The notes beneath the pieces were generated by a model that saw nothing but the letters and a program-made list of their open reading frames with translations, searched no databases and was not told the origin of the DNA. This document shows positions 1-6,191 of a DNA stretch of 11,197 bases, piece after piece. Both the position numbers and the translations under genes were made by a program. The DNA is taken from the NCBI GenBank assembly GCA_027066935.1, contig JAMOMX010000233.1, forward strand, positions 1-11,197, in the 5' to 3' direction. Source of the stretch: Sulfurimonas sp. Lineage in GTDB: Bacteria; Campylobacterota; Campylobacteria; Campylobacterales; Sulfurimonadaceae. Positions within the stretch are counted from its first letter, which is position 1, and each line of letters starts with the position of its first letter.

Positions 1-289
1 TCGCACGCAAGCTCTTTCTCGTGGTCGTATTTTAGTTAAAAATATGAAAGAGCAAATCCCTCGTCAACTTTTTGAAGTAGCTGTTCAAGCATCATTAGGT
101 TCTCAAATTATCGCTCGTGAAACTGTAAAATCTATGGGTAAAAATGTTACTGCTAAGTGTTATGGTGGAGATATTACTCGTAAACGTAAACTACTTGAAA
201 AACAAAAAGCTGGTAAAAAACGTATGAAATCTATTGGGAAAGTTCAACTTCCTCAAGAAGCATTTATGTCCGTTTTAAAAATGGACTAA
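1..289 (+). CDS. lepA: Elongation factor 4 (LepA), C-terminal end, 5' partial
   Basis: This is the last 95 codons of LepA/EF4, the ribosomal GTPase that acts on stalled or mistranslocated ribosomes. The reading frame is open from base 2. The visible part is the LepA-specific C-terminal domain, which reaches toward the peptidyl-transferase centre. Its family hallmarks are a KCYGGDITRKRKLLEKQKAGKKR block followed by KxIGKVxLPQEAFxSVLK. The protein ends normally in FMSVLKMD with a TAA at 287-289, so the 3' end looks intact. The GTPase and other domains lie outside the window. The last 26 bp of the gene are also the first bases of a 130-bp tandem repeat, so this tail is copied twice more downstream. 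comF follows in the same direction. Identification is confident despite the truncation. Confidence 0.96.
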   Translation, partial: RTQALSRGRILVKNMKEQIPRQLFEVAVQASLGSQIIARETVKSMGKNVTAKCYGGDITRKRKLLEKQKAGKKRMKSIGKVQLPQEAFMSVLKMD

Positions 290-293
290 TAAA

Positions 294-419
294 ATGTATA
301 TAATAAATGCTTCTCTTTGCGATAGCAAAAGCTTTAGTGAGAGGAATTGTTCTTGGGACTTGTTCCAAGAACAAGGAGACAATCAAATAGACTTTATGTC
401 AGTTTTAAAAATGGACTAG
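294..419 (+). CDS. Micro-ORF 1 inside the tandem repeat (41 aa), status uncertain
   Basis: An ATG four bases after the lepA stop opens a 41-codon frame ending in TAG. The product begins MYIINASLCDSKSF, contains two cysteines (C9, C19), and ends in FMSVLKMD, identical to the LepA C-terminus. It sits in a different frame from lepA because the repeat period is not a multiple of three. No good Shine-Dalgarno site is seen, so translation would depend on coupling to lepA. No family is recognised and there is no membrane segment or signal peptide. It may be a real peptide, a remnant, or a by-product of the repeat. Confidence 0.25.
   Translation: MYIINASLCDSKSFSERNCSWDLFQEQGDNQIDFMSVLKMD
347..374 (+). 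other. Strong hairpin in repeat unit 1
   Basis: TTGTTCTTGGGA (347-358) pairs with TTCCAAGAACAA (363-374), with one G-U pair, around the tetraloop CTTG. The stem is identical in unit 2, and the only nearby substitutions (375-376) fall just outside it. No T-run follows, so it is not a canonical intrinsic terminator in the comF direction. It could be an RNA processing or stabilising hairpin, or a dispersed-repeat palindrome. Confidence 0.7.
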
Positions 420-423
420 AAAA

Positions 424-549
424 ATGTATATAATAAATGCTTCTCTTTGCGATAGCAAAAGCTTTAGTGAGAGGAATTGTTCTTGGGACTTGTTCCAAGA
501 ACAAAAAGACAATCAAATAGACTTTATGTCAGTTTTAAAGATGGACTAA
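424..549 (+). CDS. Micro-ORF 2, tandem copy of micro-ORF 1 (41 aa), status uncertain
   Basis: This is the exact positional equivalent of the preceding micro-ORF, 130 bp downstream and again starting four bases after a stop. It differs in protein sequence by a single residue (Gly to Lys, GGA to AAA at 505-507). Its other difference from copy 1, in the Lys codon at 538-540 (AAG for AAA), is silent. It ends in FMSVLKMD with TAA, seven bases before the comF start. lepA, both micro-ORFs and comF could therefore form a chain of closely spaced reading frames. No ribosome binding site or known family is visible, and coding status is doubtful. Confidence 0.25.
   Translation: MYIINASLCDSKSFSERNCSWDLFQEQKDNQIDFMSVLKMD
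477..504 (+). other. Strong hairpin in repeat unit 2
   Basis: This is the second copy of the 12-bp stem with CTTG loop, 130 bp after the first and identical in stem and loop. It lies about 50 bp upstream of comF. It lacks a following T-run, so termination is unlikely. Two such hairpins in a lepA-comF transcript could set differential mRNA stability. Confidence 0.7.
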
Positions 550-556
550 AAAAACT

Positions 557-1132
557 ATGAAATGTTTGATGTGTGAAAGTTTTTCACTTTCACATATTTG
601 TGAATCTTGCCAAAACACTTTTTTACAACCACAAATCTTTAGAAGAAAAATCTCAAAAAATATAGAAGTAATCTCTTTTTATAAATATGATGAAATTAAA
701 GAGTTATTACATACCAAACATACAGACCTTGGATTTTATATATATAAAATTTTAGCAAAAAACTCCATGAGTAAATTTGCTTTAGAGTTTGAGTTCTCGC
801 ATCTTATAACCTCTATTGCTATAGATGATAACACCTCAAGTGGATATTCACATACAGCTATTTTAAACAACTCTCTAAAATCAAAATATATAGAACCTAT
901 GCACTCAAAACTAAGAGCAAAAAATACTCTCTCTTATTCTGGAAAAAGTAAAGAGTTTAGGTCACTTAATCCAAGAAACTTTGAATTAAAAGCATTTAAA
1001 TCAAAAGATATCATACTCATTGATGATATAATAACAACTGGCTCAACCCTAAATCAAGCTATACAAATTTTACAACATAACAATAAAGAGGTACTTTTTT
1101 GTTTAACTTTAGCAGACGCTTCTTTAAAATAA
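557..1132 (+). CDS. comF: ComF family phosphoribosyltransferase-like competence protein
   Basis: This 191-aa protein has the ComF architecture. An N-terminal zinc-finger-like pair of CxxC motifs (C3/C6 and C15/C18) is followed by a type I phosphoribosyltransferase fold. The PRPP-binding loop is DIILIDDIITTGST at residues 151-164, with the acidic pair D156-D157 and the TTGST turn. ComF proteins act at the cytoplasmic membrane in uptake of single-stranded DNA during natural transformation, and relatives (GntX) have been linked to DNA use as nutrient. The exact reaction is not established. The protein is a little shorter than typical ComF but all motifs are present. The ATG at 557 lies just after the partial third repeat copy, and no clear Shine-Dalgarno is seen, so expression may depend on read-through from lepA. 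Its end overlaps the convergent AsmA-like gene by 9 bp. Confidence 0.88.
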   Translation: MKCLMCESFSLSHICESCQNTFLQPQIFRRKISKNIEVISFYKYDEIKELLHTKHTDLGFYIYKILAKNSMSKFALEFEFSHLITSIAIDDNTSSGYSHTAILNNSLKSKYIEPMHSKLRAKNTLSYSGKSKEFRSLNPRNFELKAFKSKDIILIDDIITTGSTLNQAIQILQHNNKEVLFCLTLADASLK

Positions 1133-3145
1133 TTTTTTAAATAATTTATTTAGCTCTTTATCTACTTTCTTTTTCATTTTTTTCTCAACTTTTTTACCAG
1201 CTTCAGTTTTCATAAATTTTTGCAAATCAACTTTAACTTTTGGTTTCATTATATTTCCGCTTAGTCTTAAATCTATTGGATTTTTATTTGCAACTATAGT
1301 TATCTTTGAATCTATTGTTTGTTTAAGGCTATTTATTTTTGTATTTTTTGTTCTGATAGCTGATTTATTAGATGTTAAATCTAACGAAGCTACTATTTTT
1401 TCTTTGTTGATATTTGCACTTATATCACCATTAAATCTTTCTTTATAGATATCAAATTTTGCATATAGTTTTATTAAATCTAGTGTTTGGTTTTTCATAA
1501 CTATAGCATTTAAAAGTTTTCCTATAACTTTACCTTTTGCTTGTGCTAAATTATAATCAAGCTTTGCATCCATTGTTCCTTTTAAAAATTCTGGATATAT
1601 TAACATATGAAGAATATCTATAGTTTGAACACCTTTTATATCTGCATGAAAATCATCATTATGAAGTTTTGCATCAATTTTTCCACCAGCTATATTTGAG
1701 TAAATACTTAAGTCTAAATCTTTTGCGAGCTTTAGTTCTCCATTTGCAGTAATTTCACCTTTCATCTCTCTAGCTGTTAGAAAAAAGAATTTATTTAAGT
1801 TTGGTGCTTTTACTTTATAGTCAGTTTTTAAAGAGCCATCTTTAATATTAAAAGATCCCTTTTGTACATTTAAATTTGCAAGGGATGAATTAAGATTTAG
1901 TTTTGTATCTACAAAATCTCCTCTTAATATTGTAGTTGCTTTAGAGTTAAATGTTGTCCGAGGCATTTTTGAGCTAAATTCATATGTTTTTGTTAAATAC
2001 TCAGAGTTTAATAAGCCTTTTTTTATACTTGAAGTAACTATACCATCAAGTTTTCCAACTTCAATATTTTTAACATCAATATCTGCATCAATAATACCAT
2101 CTGCAAAATGTGGCTGCTGAAGTATATAAAAAATATTTTGAAGTTTCATATCACGAATTTTTGCTTTGATTCTTTTTGGCTCAAAATCTGATAAAGTTAC
2201 ATTATATGTTGTTTTACTTTTTGCAACATCAGAAAAACCATCTACTCTCATATTTTCTTTTAAGCCTTTAAGTATTCCTTTTGTGTAAAATGAACCGCGA
2301 AGCGCTGTACCTATAATTGGCTGAAGTAATGCAAGTTCTTTAAATGAAATTTCGTATTTTAAATCTGTATTTAGTGGTTTTGGAGTTAGGTTACCAGATG
2401 AAGTTATATTTGCAAGATTTGAATTAAATGCATACTTATAAACTACATCATCACCCTTTAGAGTAGCATCTAATGTCATTAAAAAATTTGTTTTTGGCAA
2501 ATCTACATCAAAATCTTTTTTCATCAATATGGTGTTTATTTTACCATTATTGGTTTTAAGCGTTATATCTCCATCTAATTGATGTGGATTGATATTTTTA
2601 AAATTAACATCAAGATTTATTTTTGAACTAGCATATGGTTTTTGTCCACCCAAGGCTAAGAGTGTTTTTAAATCTGCATTATTCATATTTGCAATAATAG
2701 AAGTAGGGTTTAAATCTGTAAGTTCTACATGGTATGAAGTTTTTGAAAAAGCTACATCACTTTTTCCCTTAAGTGTAAAAAATGCCATATCTCCAACTGC
2801 GTTGCCATCTGTACGAAGATTACCATCTAATTTTTGCTTGGTTAAAGACTCAAGCGATTTCAACTCTTCAAGTTTAACTAAATAGTTTATATTAAAAGCT
2901 TGAGAAAATAAAGAGTAGTTTCCATTTAAATGGATCGTATTATTTTTATTAATCTCTAGAAATATCTCAAATTGATCTATTGAAAGTTTAAATTTAGAAA
3001 GTTTTGAATCCATTTTAGTTTGTTCTTTTATTTTTGATTCTATAATAGGTTGTAACATCCCATTACCAAATCCAGTAAATAAAACTATATATACAATAGT
3101 AAACAAACTAACAACAATTCCAACAATCAAAGCCAATATTTTCAT
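1124..3145 (-). CDS. AsmA/TamB-like inner-membrane anchored periplasmic protein
   Basis: This 673-aa protein starts MKILALIVGIVVSLFTIVYI, a single N-terminal membrane anchor, followed by a long periplasmic region of short beta-type repeats. Two long segments are related to each other. Residues about 125-295 and 299-476 both carry SDVA.SKT.Y.V.L.D..P, then later a GD.V block and NS.LAN, offset by 176 residues; a weaker third unit covers about 477-545. A GNIMKPKVKVDLQKFMK segment resembles AsmA C-termini, and the tail is strongly basic. AsmA-like proteins are elongated structures implicated in lipid transport and outer-membrane assembly. The precise role here is inferred. I chose the ATG at 3145 over one at 3181 because AAAAGG sits about seven bases before it and the longer N-terminus would cover a likely -10 box. 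It converges on comF and diverges from grpE. Confidence 0.7.
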   Translation of the reverse strand: MKILALIVGIVVSLFTIVYIVLFTGFGNGMLQPIIESKIKEQTKMDSKLSKFKLSIDQFEIFLEINKNNTIHLNGNYSLFSQAFNINYLVKLEELKSLESLTKQKLDGNLRTDGNAVGDMAFFTLKGKSDVAFSKTSYHVELTDLNPTSIIANMNNADLKTLLALGGQKPYASSKINLDVNFKNINPHQLDGDITLKTNNGKINTILMKKDFDVDLPKTNFLMTLDATLKGDDVVYKYAFNSNLANITSSGNLTPKPLNTDLKYEISFKELALLQPIIGTALRGSFYTKGILKGLKENMRVDGFSDVAKSKTTYNVTLSDFEPKRIKAKIRDMKLQNIFYILQQPHFADGIIDADIDVKNIEVGKLDGIVTSSIKKGLLNSEYLTKTYEFSSKMPRTTFNSKATTILRGDFVDTKLNLNSSLANLNVQKGSFNIKDGSLKTDYKVKAPNLNKFFFLTAREMKGEITANGELKLAKDLDLSIYSNIAGGKIDAKLHNDDFHADIKGVQTIDILHMLIYPEFLKGTMDAKLDYNLAQAKGKVIGKLLNAIVMKNQTLDLIKLYAKFDIYKERFNGDISANINKEKIVASLDLTSNKSAIRTKNTKINSLKQTIDSKITIVANKNPIDLRLSGNIMKPKVKVDLQKFMKTEAGKKVEKKMKKKVDKELNKLFKKLF

Positions 3146-3171
3146 GCTAAACCTTTTTAAATTAATATATA

Positions 3172-3180
3172 ATAATACCA
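3172..3180 (-). promoter_or_regulatory. Possible extended -10 for the AsmA-like gene
   Basis: On the minus strand, TGGTATTAT matches an extended -10 (TGn plus TATTAT) about 27 bases upstream of the chosen start at 3145. No convincing -35 is seen. Its position supports the shorter start of the gene. Tentative. Confidence 0.35.
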
Positions 3181-3270
3181 AAAAAGCTTTAAAAGTACTT
3201 TGCTAACGAGTTTTTATAACTTGATAACAATAGACTAAGGTTAAGTGACAAAAGATTACTAAGACTAGAC

Positions 3271-3299
3271 TTGACATTGTTACACTCATATATTATAAT
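3271..3299 (+). promoter_or_regulatory. Consensus sigma-70 promoter for grpE-dnaK
   Basis: TTGACA (3271-3276) and TATAAT (3294-3299) are both exact consensus and are separated by 17 bp. Transcription would start near 3306, giving a leader of about 117 nt before grpE. Campylobacterota promoters usually have a poorly conserved -35, so this one stands out and suggests strong basal expression. No CIRCE inverted repeat (TTAGCACTC-N9-GAGTGCTAA) and no HAIR-type HspR site is visible around it. Confidence 0.85.
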
Positions 3300-3320
3300 A
3301 TGGTTATCTTTTTAAGAAAA

Positions 3321-3401
3321 AGTGGATACACATAGGAAACTTTATCTTATACGAGCTATATTTTCATCAGTGAAAATCTACTCTTTATAGGAGTTTCCAC
3401 T
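3321..3401 (+). promoter_or_regulatory. Structured 5' leader of grpE mRNA
   Basis: An inner stem-loop spans 3353-3383: ATTTTCA (3360-3366) pairs with TGAAAAT (3371-3377) around a TCAG loop, extended outward by GAG..TA with TACTC. An outer helix can form between GGAAACT (3335-3341) and AGTTTCC (3392-3398). The same 3' segment can pair instead with an earlier one: AGTGGA (3321-3326) with TCCACT (3396-3401). The two outer helices exclude each other, which would suit a switch or thermosensor. The grpE Shine-Dalgarno lies just downstream. Regulation is inferred from the pairing only. Confidence 0.5.
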
Positions 3402-3406
3402 ACAAG

Positions 3407-3412
3407 AAGGAG
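3407..3412 (+). promoter_or_regulatory. Ribosome binding site of grpE
   Basis: AAGGAG lies ten bases before the grpE ATG, a strong match to the 16S rRNA tail. It is immediately downstream of the leader helices described at 3321-3401, so leader folding could affect its access. A second AGGAG at 3389-3393 lies within the folded region without a following start codon at useful distance. Confidence 0.8.
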
Positions 3413-3422
3413 TTAAAAAATT

Positions 3423-3971
3423 ATGTCTAATCAATCTGACAAAGAAATACAAGAAGAACCTCTGTTAAACGAAGGGGAAATAAACGAAGCTGAGGCGGAA
3501 GCGGAAGCAGTTGAAAATGAGTTTGACTTACTACAAGCAGAACTTGCAGCTTTAAAAGACAAATATGCTCGTGTGCATGCTGATTTTGATAATATCAAAA
3601 AAAGACTTGAGCGTGAGAAATATACAGCAGTTGAGTATTCAAACGAAAGATTTGCTAAAGATATGATTCCTGTTATGGATGCACTTCAAATGGCACTTAC
3701 TTCAACAGCTACAGTAACTGACCCACAAGAGCATTTAGACAAACTAAATGAGGGGATTGAACTTACTCTTAAACAATTCACTACATCTCTTGAGAAGCAT
3801 GGTATTACTATGGTAGCACACGATGAACCATTTGATCCAAATATTCATAATGCTGTTCAAGCAGTTGATAGTGATACAGTAGAGTCTGGACAAATTGTTC
3901 AAACTTTTCAAACTGGCTATAAATATAAAAACAGACCTTTACGTGAAGCTATGGTGATTGTAGCAAACTAA
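3423..3971 (+). CDS. grpE: GrpE nucleotide exchange factor for DnaK
   Basis: This 182-aa protein matches GrpE in length and layout. It has an acidic N-terminus (residues about 5-35, rich in Glu/Ala and encoded by short imperfect repeats), then a long helical segment (DLLQAELAALKDKYARVHADFDNIKKR) that forms the dimer coiled coil. A central helical part follows (AKDMIPVMDALQMAL). The C-terminal beta-wing has FDPNIHNAVQ and GYKYKNRPLREAMVIV, the family signature. GrpE releases ADP from DnaK and acts as a temperature-sensitive part of the Hsp70 cycle. It precedes dnaK by 106 bp in the same direction. In Campylobacter and Helicobacter hrcA lies directly upstream; here that position holds a divergent AsmA-like gene. 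A perfect sigma-70 promoter and a structured leader precede it. Confidence 0.97.
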   Translation: MSNQSDKEIQEEPLLNEGEINEAEAEAEAVENEFDLLQAELAALKDKYARVHADFDNIKKRLEREKYTAVEYSNERFAKDMIPVMDALQMALTSTATVTDPQEHLDKLNEGIELTLKQFTTSLEKHGITMVAHDEPFDPNIHNAVQAVDSDTVESGQIVQTFQTGYKYKNRPLREAMVIVAN

Positions 3972-4002
3972 AGAACTTTATGCTACTTAGGTTGCATAAT
4001 TT

Positions 4003-4040
4003 ATTTTTAAAACATTATATACTTACACTGTTTTAAAAAT
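4003..4040 (+). promoter_or_regulatory. 12-bp inverted repeat between grpE and dnaK
   Basis: ATTTTTAAAACA (4003-4014) and TGTTTTAAAAAT (4029-4040) are perfect inverted copies separated by 14 bases. It lies 38 bp upstream of dnaK. It could be a DNA operator or an AU-rich mRNA hairpin controlling the ratio of GrpE to DnaK. It is not a good terminator because no G/C-rich stem is present. Function unknown. Confidence 0.6.
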
Positions 4041-4077
4041 TAAAAATACTAAAAAATATAAATTAAAGGAAAATATA

Positions 4078-5964
4078 ATGAGTAAAGTAATAGGAATAGA
4101 TTTAGGAACAACAAATTCATGTGTAGCAGTTTATGAGGGTGGTGAAGCAAAAATTATCCCAAATGCAGAGGGTAAAAACACAACGCCATCAGTAGTTGCT
4201 TTCACAGATAAAGGTGAAGTTTTAGTTGGAGATCCTGCTAAACGTCAAGCAATCACAAACCCTGAAAAAACAATCTCTTCAATCAAAAGAATTATGGGTC
4301 TTATGATGAATGAGGATAATGCCAAAGAGGCTCACGATAAAGTAACTTATAATATCGTAGATAAAGATGGAGCAGCTTGTGTTGATGTAGCAGGCAAGAT
4401 TTATACTCCACAAGAAATTTCAGCTAAAATCCTTAGCAAACTAAAAGAAGATGCCGAAGCTTATGTTGGTTCAGCAATCACTGACGCTGTTATTACAGTT
4501 CCAGCATACTTCAATGATGCACAAAGAAAAGCAACTAAAGATGCTGGTACGATTGCAGGACTTAATGTTTTAAGAATTATAAATGAGCCAACTGCATCAG
4601 CACTAGCTTATGGACTTGATAGCAAAACTGAAGAAAATGTACTTGTTTATGACCTTGGAGGTGGAACATTTGATGTTACAACTCTAGAGATTTCTGATGG
4701 TACTTTTGAAGTTCTCTCAACTGATGGTAATGCATTCTTAGGTGGTGATGATTTTGACAATAAGATTGTAGATATGTTAAATAACGACTTTAAAGCTTCT
4801 CACGGAATTGAGCTTAAAAATGACAAAATGGCACTTCAGCGTCTAAAAGATGCAGCTGAAAATGCTAAAAAAGAACTTTCTAGTGCAACTGAAACTGAAA
4901 TAAACTTGCCATTTATCACTATGACAGAAGCGGGCCCACAACATCTAGTTGTAAAACTTACTCGTGCTAAATTTGAGGGTATGATTTCTGAGCTTATTGA
5001 TGAAACTGTTGAACATATCAAAGTAGCGATGGATGAATCTGACTTAAGCAATGATGATATTAAAGAGATTATCATGGTTGGTGGCTCAACTCGTGTCCCT
5101 ATGGCACAAGAAGCTGTTTCTGCATACTTTGGTGGAAAAGAGCTTAACAAAGGGGTAAACCCTGATGAAGTTGTTGCTGCTGGTGCTGCTATTCAAGGTG
5201 GTGTTTTACGCGGAGATGTTAAAGATGTACTACTTCTTGATGTTACTCCACTCTCACTTGGTATTGAGACTCTTGGTGGAGTTATGACTAAAGTAATTGA
5301 AAAAGGAACTACAATTCCTGTTAAAAAATCTCAAATTTTCTCAACTGCAGAAGATAATCAACCAGCCGTTTCAATAAGCGTTGGTCAGGGTGAAAGAGAA
5401 TTTGCTAAAGATAACAAATCTTTAGGTTTATTTGAGCTTGGTGATATTCCAGCAGCACCTCGTGGTGTACCTCAAATAGAAGTAACTTTTGATATCGATG
5501 CAAATGGTATATTAACTGTTAGCTCAACTGATAAAGGTACTGGCAAATCTCAATCTATTACAATCTCTGGTTCTTCAGGATTGAGTGAAGAAGAGATTAA
5601 CAAGATGGTTCAAGATGCCGAAGAAAATAAAGCTGCTGATGAAACAAGAAAAGCTATGGTTGACTTAAGAAACCAAGCTGATGCATTGATTTCTCAAACT
5701 GAAAAATCAGTAGAAGAGATGGGTGATAAGTTAGAAGCGGAAGAAAAAGCTAAAATTGAAGCTGCCTCAACTGATTTAAAAGAAATTTTAAAAGATGAGT
5801 CTGCAACAAAAGAGCAAATAGAAGAAAAAGTAAAAGCATTAACTGAAGCTGCTCATAAGATGGCTGAAGAGATGTATAAAAAAGAACAAAATCCAGAAGC
5901 AGCTCAAGCAGATAAAAAGAAGAAAAAAGAGGATGAAGACGTAATAGATGCTGAAATAGAATAG
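4078..5964 (+). CDS. dnaK: Chaperone protein DnaK (Hsp70)
   Basis: This 628-aa protein is a full-length DnaK. The ATPase domain has the phosphate-1 motif GIDLGTTNSCVAV (6-18), the catalytic lysine K70, phosphate-2 DLGGGTFDVT (from D192, with T197 as the autophosphorylation-type threonine), and the adenosine motif IMVGGSTRVP. The interdomain linker DVLLLD (383-388) follows. The substrate-binding domain begins TPLSLGIETLGGVM, and the helical lid is rich in Glu/Lys. The C-terminus is a lysine run then EDEDVIDAEIE, the acidic tail usual for bacterial DnaK. It binds unfolded polypeptides in the cytosol with DnaJ and GrpE; no dnaJ is in the window. AAAGGA sits seven bases before the ATG. No convincing intrinsic terminator follows. 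Confidence 0.99.
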   Translation: MSKVIGIDLGTTNSCVAVYEGGEAKIIPNAEGKNTTPSVVAFTDKGEVLVGDPAKRQAITNPEKTISSIKRIMGLMMNEDNAKEAHDKVTYNIVDKDGAACVDVAGKIYTPQEISAKILSKLKEDAEAYVGSAITDAVITVPAYFNDAQRKATKDAGTIAGLNVLRIINEPTASALAYGLDSKTEENVLVYDLGGGTFDVTTLEISDGTFEVLSTDGNAFLGGDDFDNKIVDMLNNDFKASHGIELKNDKMALQRLKDAAENAKKELSSATETEINLPFITMTEAGPQHLVVKLTRAKFEGMISELIDETVEHIKVAMDESDLSNDDIKEIIMVGGSTRVPMAQEAVSAYFGGKELNKGVNPDEVVAAGAAIQGGVLRGDVKDVLLLDVTPLSLGIETLGGVMTKVIEKGTTIPVKKSQIFSTAEDNQPAVSISVGQGEREFAKDNKSLGLFELGDIPAAPRGVPQIEVTFDIDANGILTVSSTDKGTGKSQSITISGSSGLSEEEINKMVQDAEENKAADETRKAMVDLRNQADALISQTEKSVEEMGDKLEAEEKAKIEAASTDLKEILKDESATKEQIEEKVKALTEAAHKMAEEMYKKEQNPEAAQADKKKKKEDEDVIDAEIE

Positions 5965-6016
5965 TTTCTTCTTGCTTGGGGAGAGGTCTACTTTATGCTG
6001 TATTTAACCTTTCCTC

Positions 6017-6038
6017 AATCCTGAACTTGATTCAGTAT
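6017..6038. repeat. Small inverted repeat downstream of dnaK
   Basis: CTGAA (6021-6025) and TTCAG (6031-6035) form a short stem around CTTGA, with two more pairs outside a mismatch. Read on the minus strand it is ATACTGAATCAAGTTCAG, the style of short palindromic dispersed repeat found between genes in many bacteria. No second copy lies in the window, so repeat-family membership is a guess. There is no T-run. Confidence 0.35.
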
Positions 6039-6048
6039 CTAAGTTATA

Positions 6049-6080
6049 CAAGAGGTCTTGATAATATTAAAGACACCTTG
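6049..6080 (+). other. Imperfect stem-loop between dnaK and the chemoreceptor gene
   Basis: CAAG (6049-6052) pairs with CTTG (6077-6080), and GTCTT (6055-6059) with AAGAC (6070-6074), across a 2x2 internal loop and an A/T-rich loop. A T-run is missing, so it is at best a weak end point for the dnaK transcript. Confidence 0.3.
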
Positions 6081-6146
6081 TCTACTTAAAAATATATAAA
6101 AAAATTAATTATATTCAATAACATAGTTATTATTTAAGAAAACATT

Positions 6147-6191
6147 TTGCAATAATTCCCTACTATTATAATACTCATTAAATTATTGCAA
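6147..6191. promoter_or_regulatory. Operator-like inverted repeat around the chemoreceptor promoter
   Basis: TTGCAATAATT (6147-6157) and AATTATTGCAA (6181-6191) are perfect 11-bp inverted copies with a 23-bp spacer. The spacer contains an exact TATAAT (6167-6172). The right arm runs into the Shine-Dalgarno of the following gene (AAGGG, 6190-6194). Transcription from this -10 would start near 6179, so the left arm would not be in the mRNA. That points to a protein-binding DNA site rather than an RNA hairpin. The regulator is unknown. Confidence 0.55.

Larger units (their letters stand above)
263..554. repeat. Tandem 130-bp repeat, 2.2 copies, including the lepA tail
   Basis: Two full units (263-392 and 393-522) and a partial third (523 to about 554) lie head to tail with a period of 130 bp. 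Units 1 and 2 differ at only five positions (271, 289, 290, 375, 376 against +130). Each unit starts with the 26 bp that encode the last eight LepA residues plus stop, followed by about 104 bp of other sequence. That sequence has two inverted repeats: TTTGC-GATA-GCAAA, and a 12-bp stem with a CTTG loop. The third copy keeps only the lepA-tail portion and runs up to the comF start. This reads as a tandem duplication of the lepA end plus an adjacent element, or as insertion of an element with a roughly 26-bp target duplication. No transposase is present. Confidence 0.93.

Noticed and set aside
263..554. CRISPR array
   Set aside because: The units are 130 bp, directly adjacent and nearly identical throughout, with no short repeat/unique spacer alternation and no cas genes.
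263..554. Insertion sequence
   Set aside because: No transposase frame and no terminal inverted repeats bound the unit; only a short non-coding or micro-ORF repeat is present.
2589..2885. Plus-strand open frame inside the AsmA-like gene
   Set aside because: It is antisense to a well-supported gene, and no family is recognised.
3146..3181. Longer N-terminus for the AsmA-like protein (start at 3181)
   Set aside because: It would place 12 polar/basic residues before a clean membrane anchor and cover a likely -10 box; the ATG at 3145 has the better Shine-Dalgarno.
3182..3422. CIRCE or HspR operator upstream of grpE
   Set aside because: I looked for TTAGCACTC-N9-GAGTGCTAA and CTTGAGT-N7-ACTCAAG style sequences and found no recognisable match.
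4836..5150. Minus-strand open frame inside dnaK
   Set aside because: It is fully antisense to a highly conserved coding region, has no recognisable motif, and its composition is the mirror of dnaK codons.
6013..6080. Intrinsic terminator of dnaK
   Set aside because: Two weak stem-loops are present but neither has a G/C-rich stem followed by a T-run, so I recorded them only as structures.
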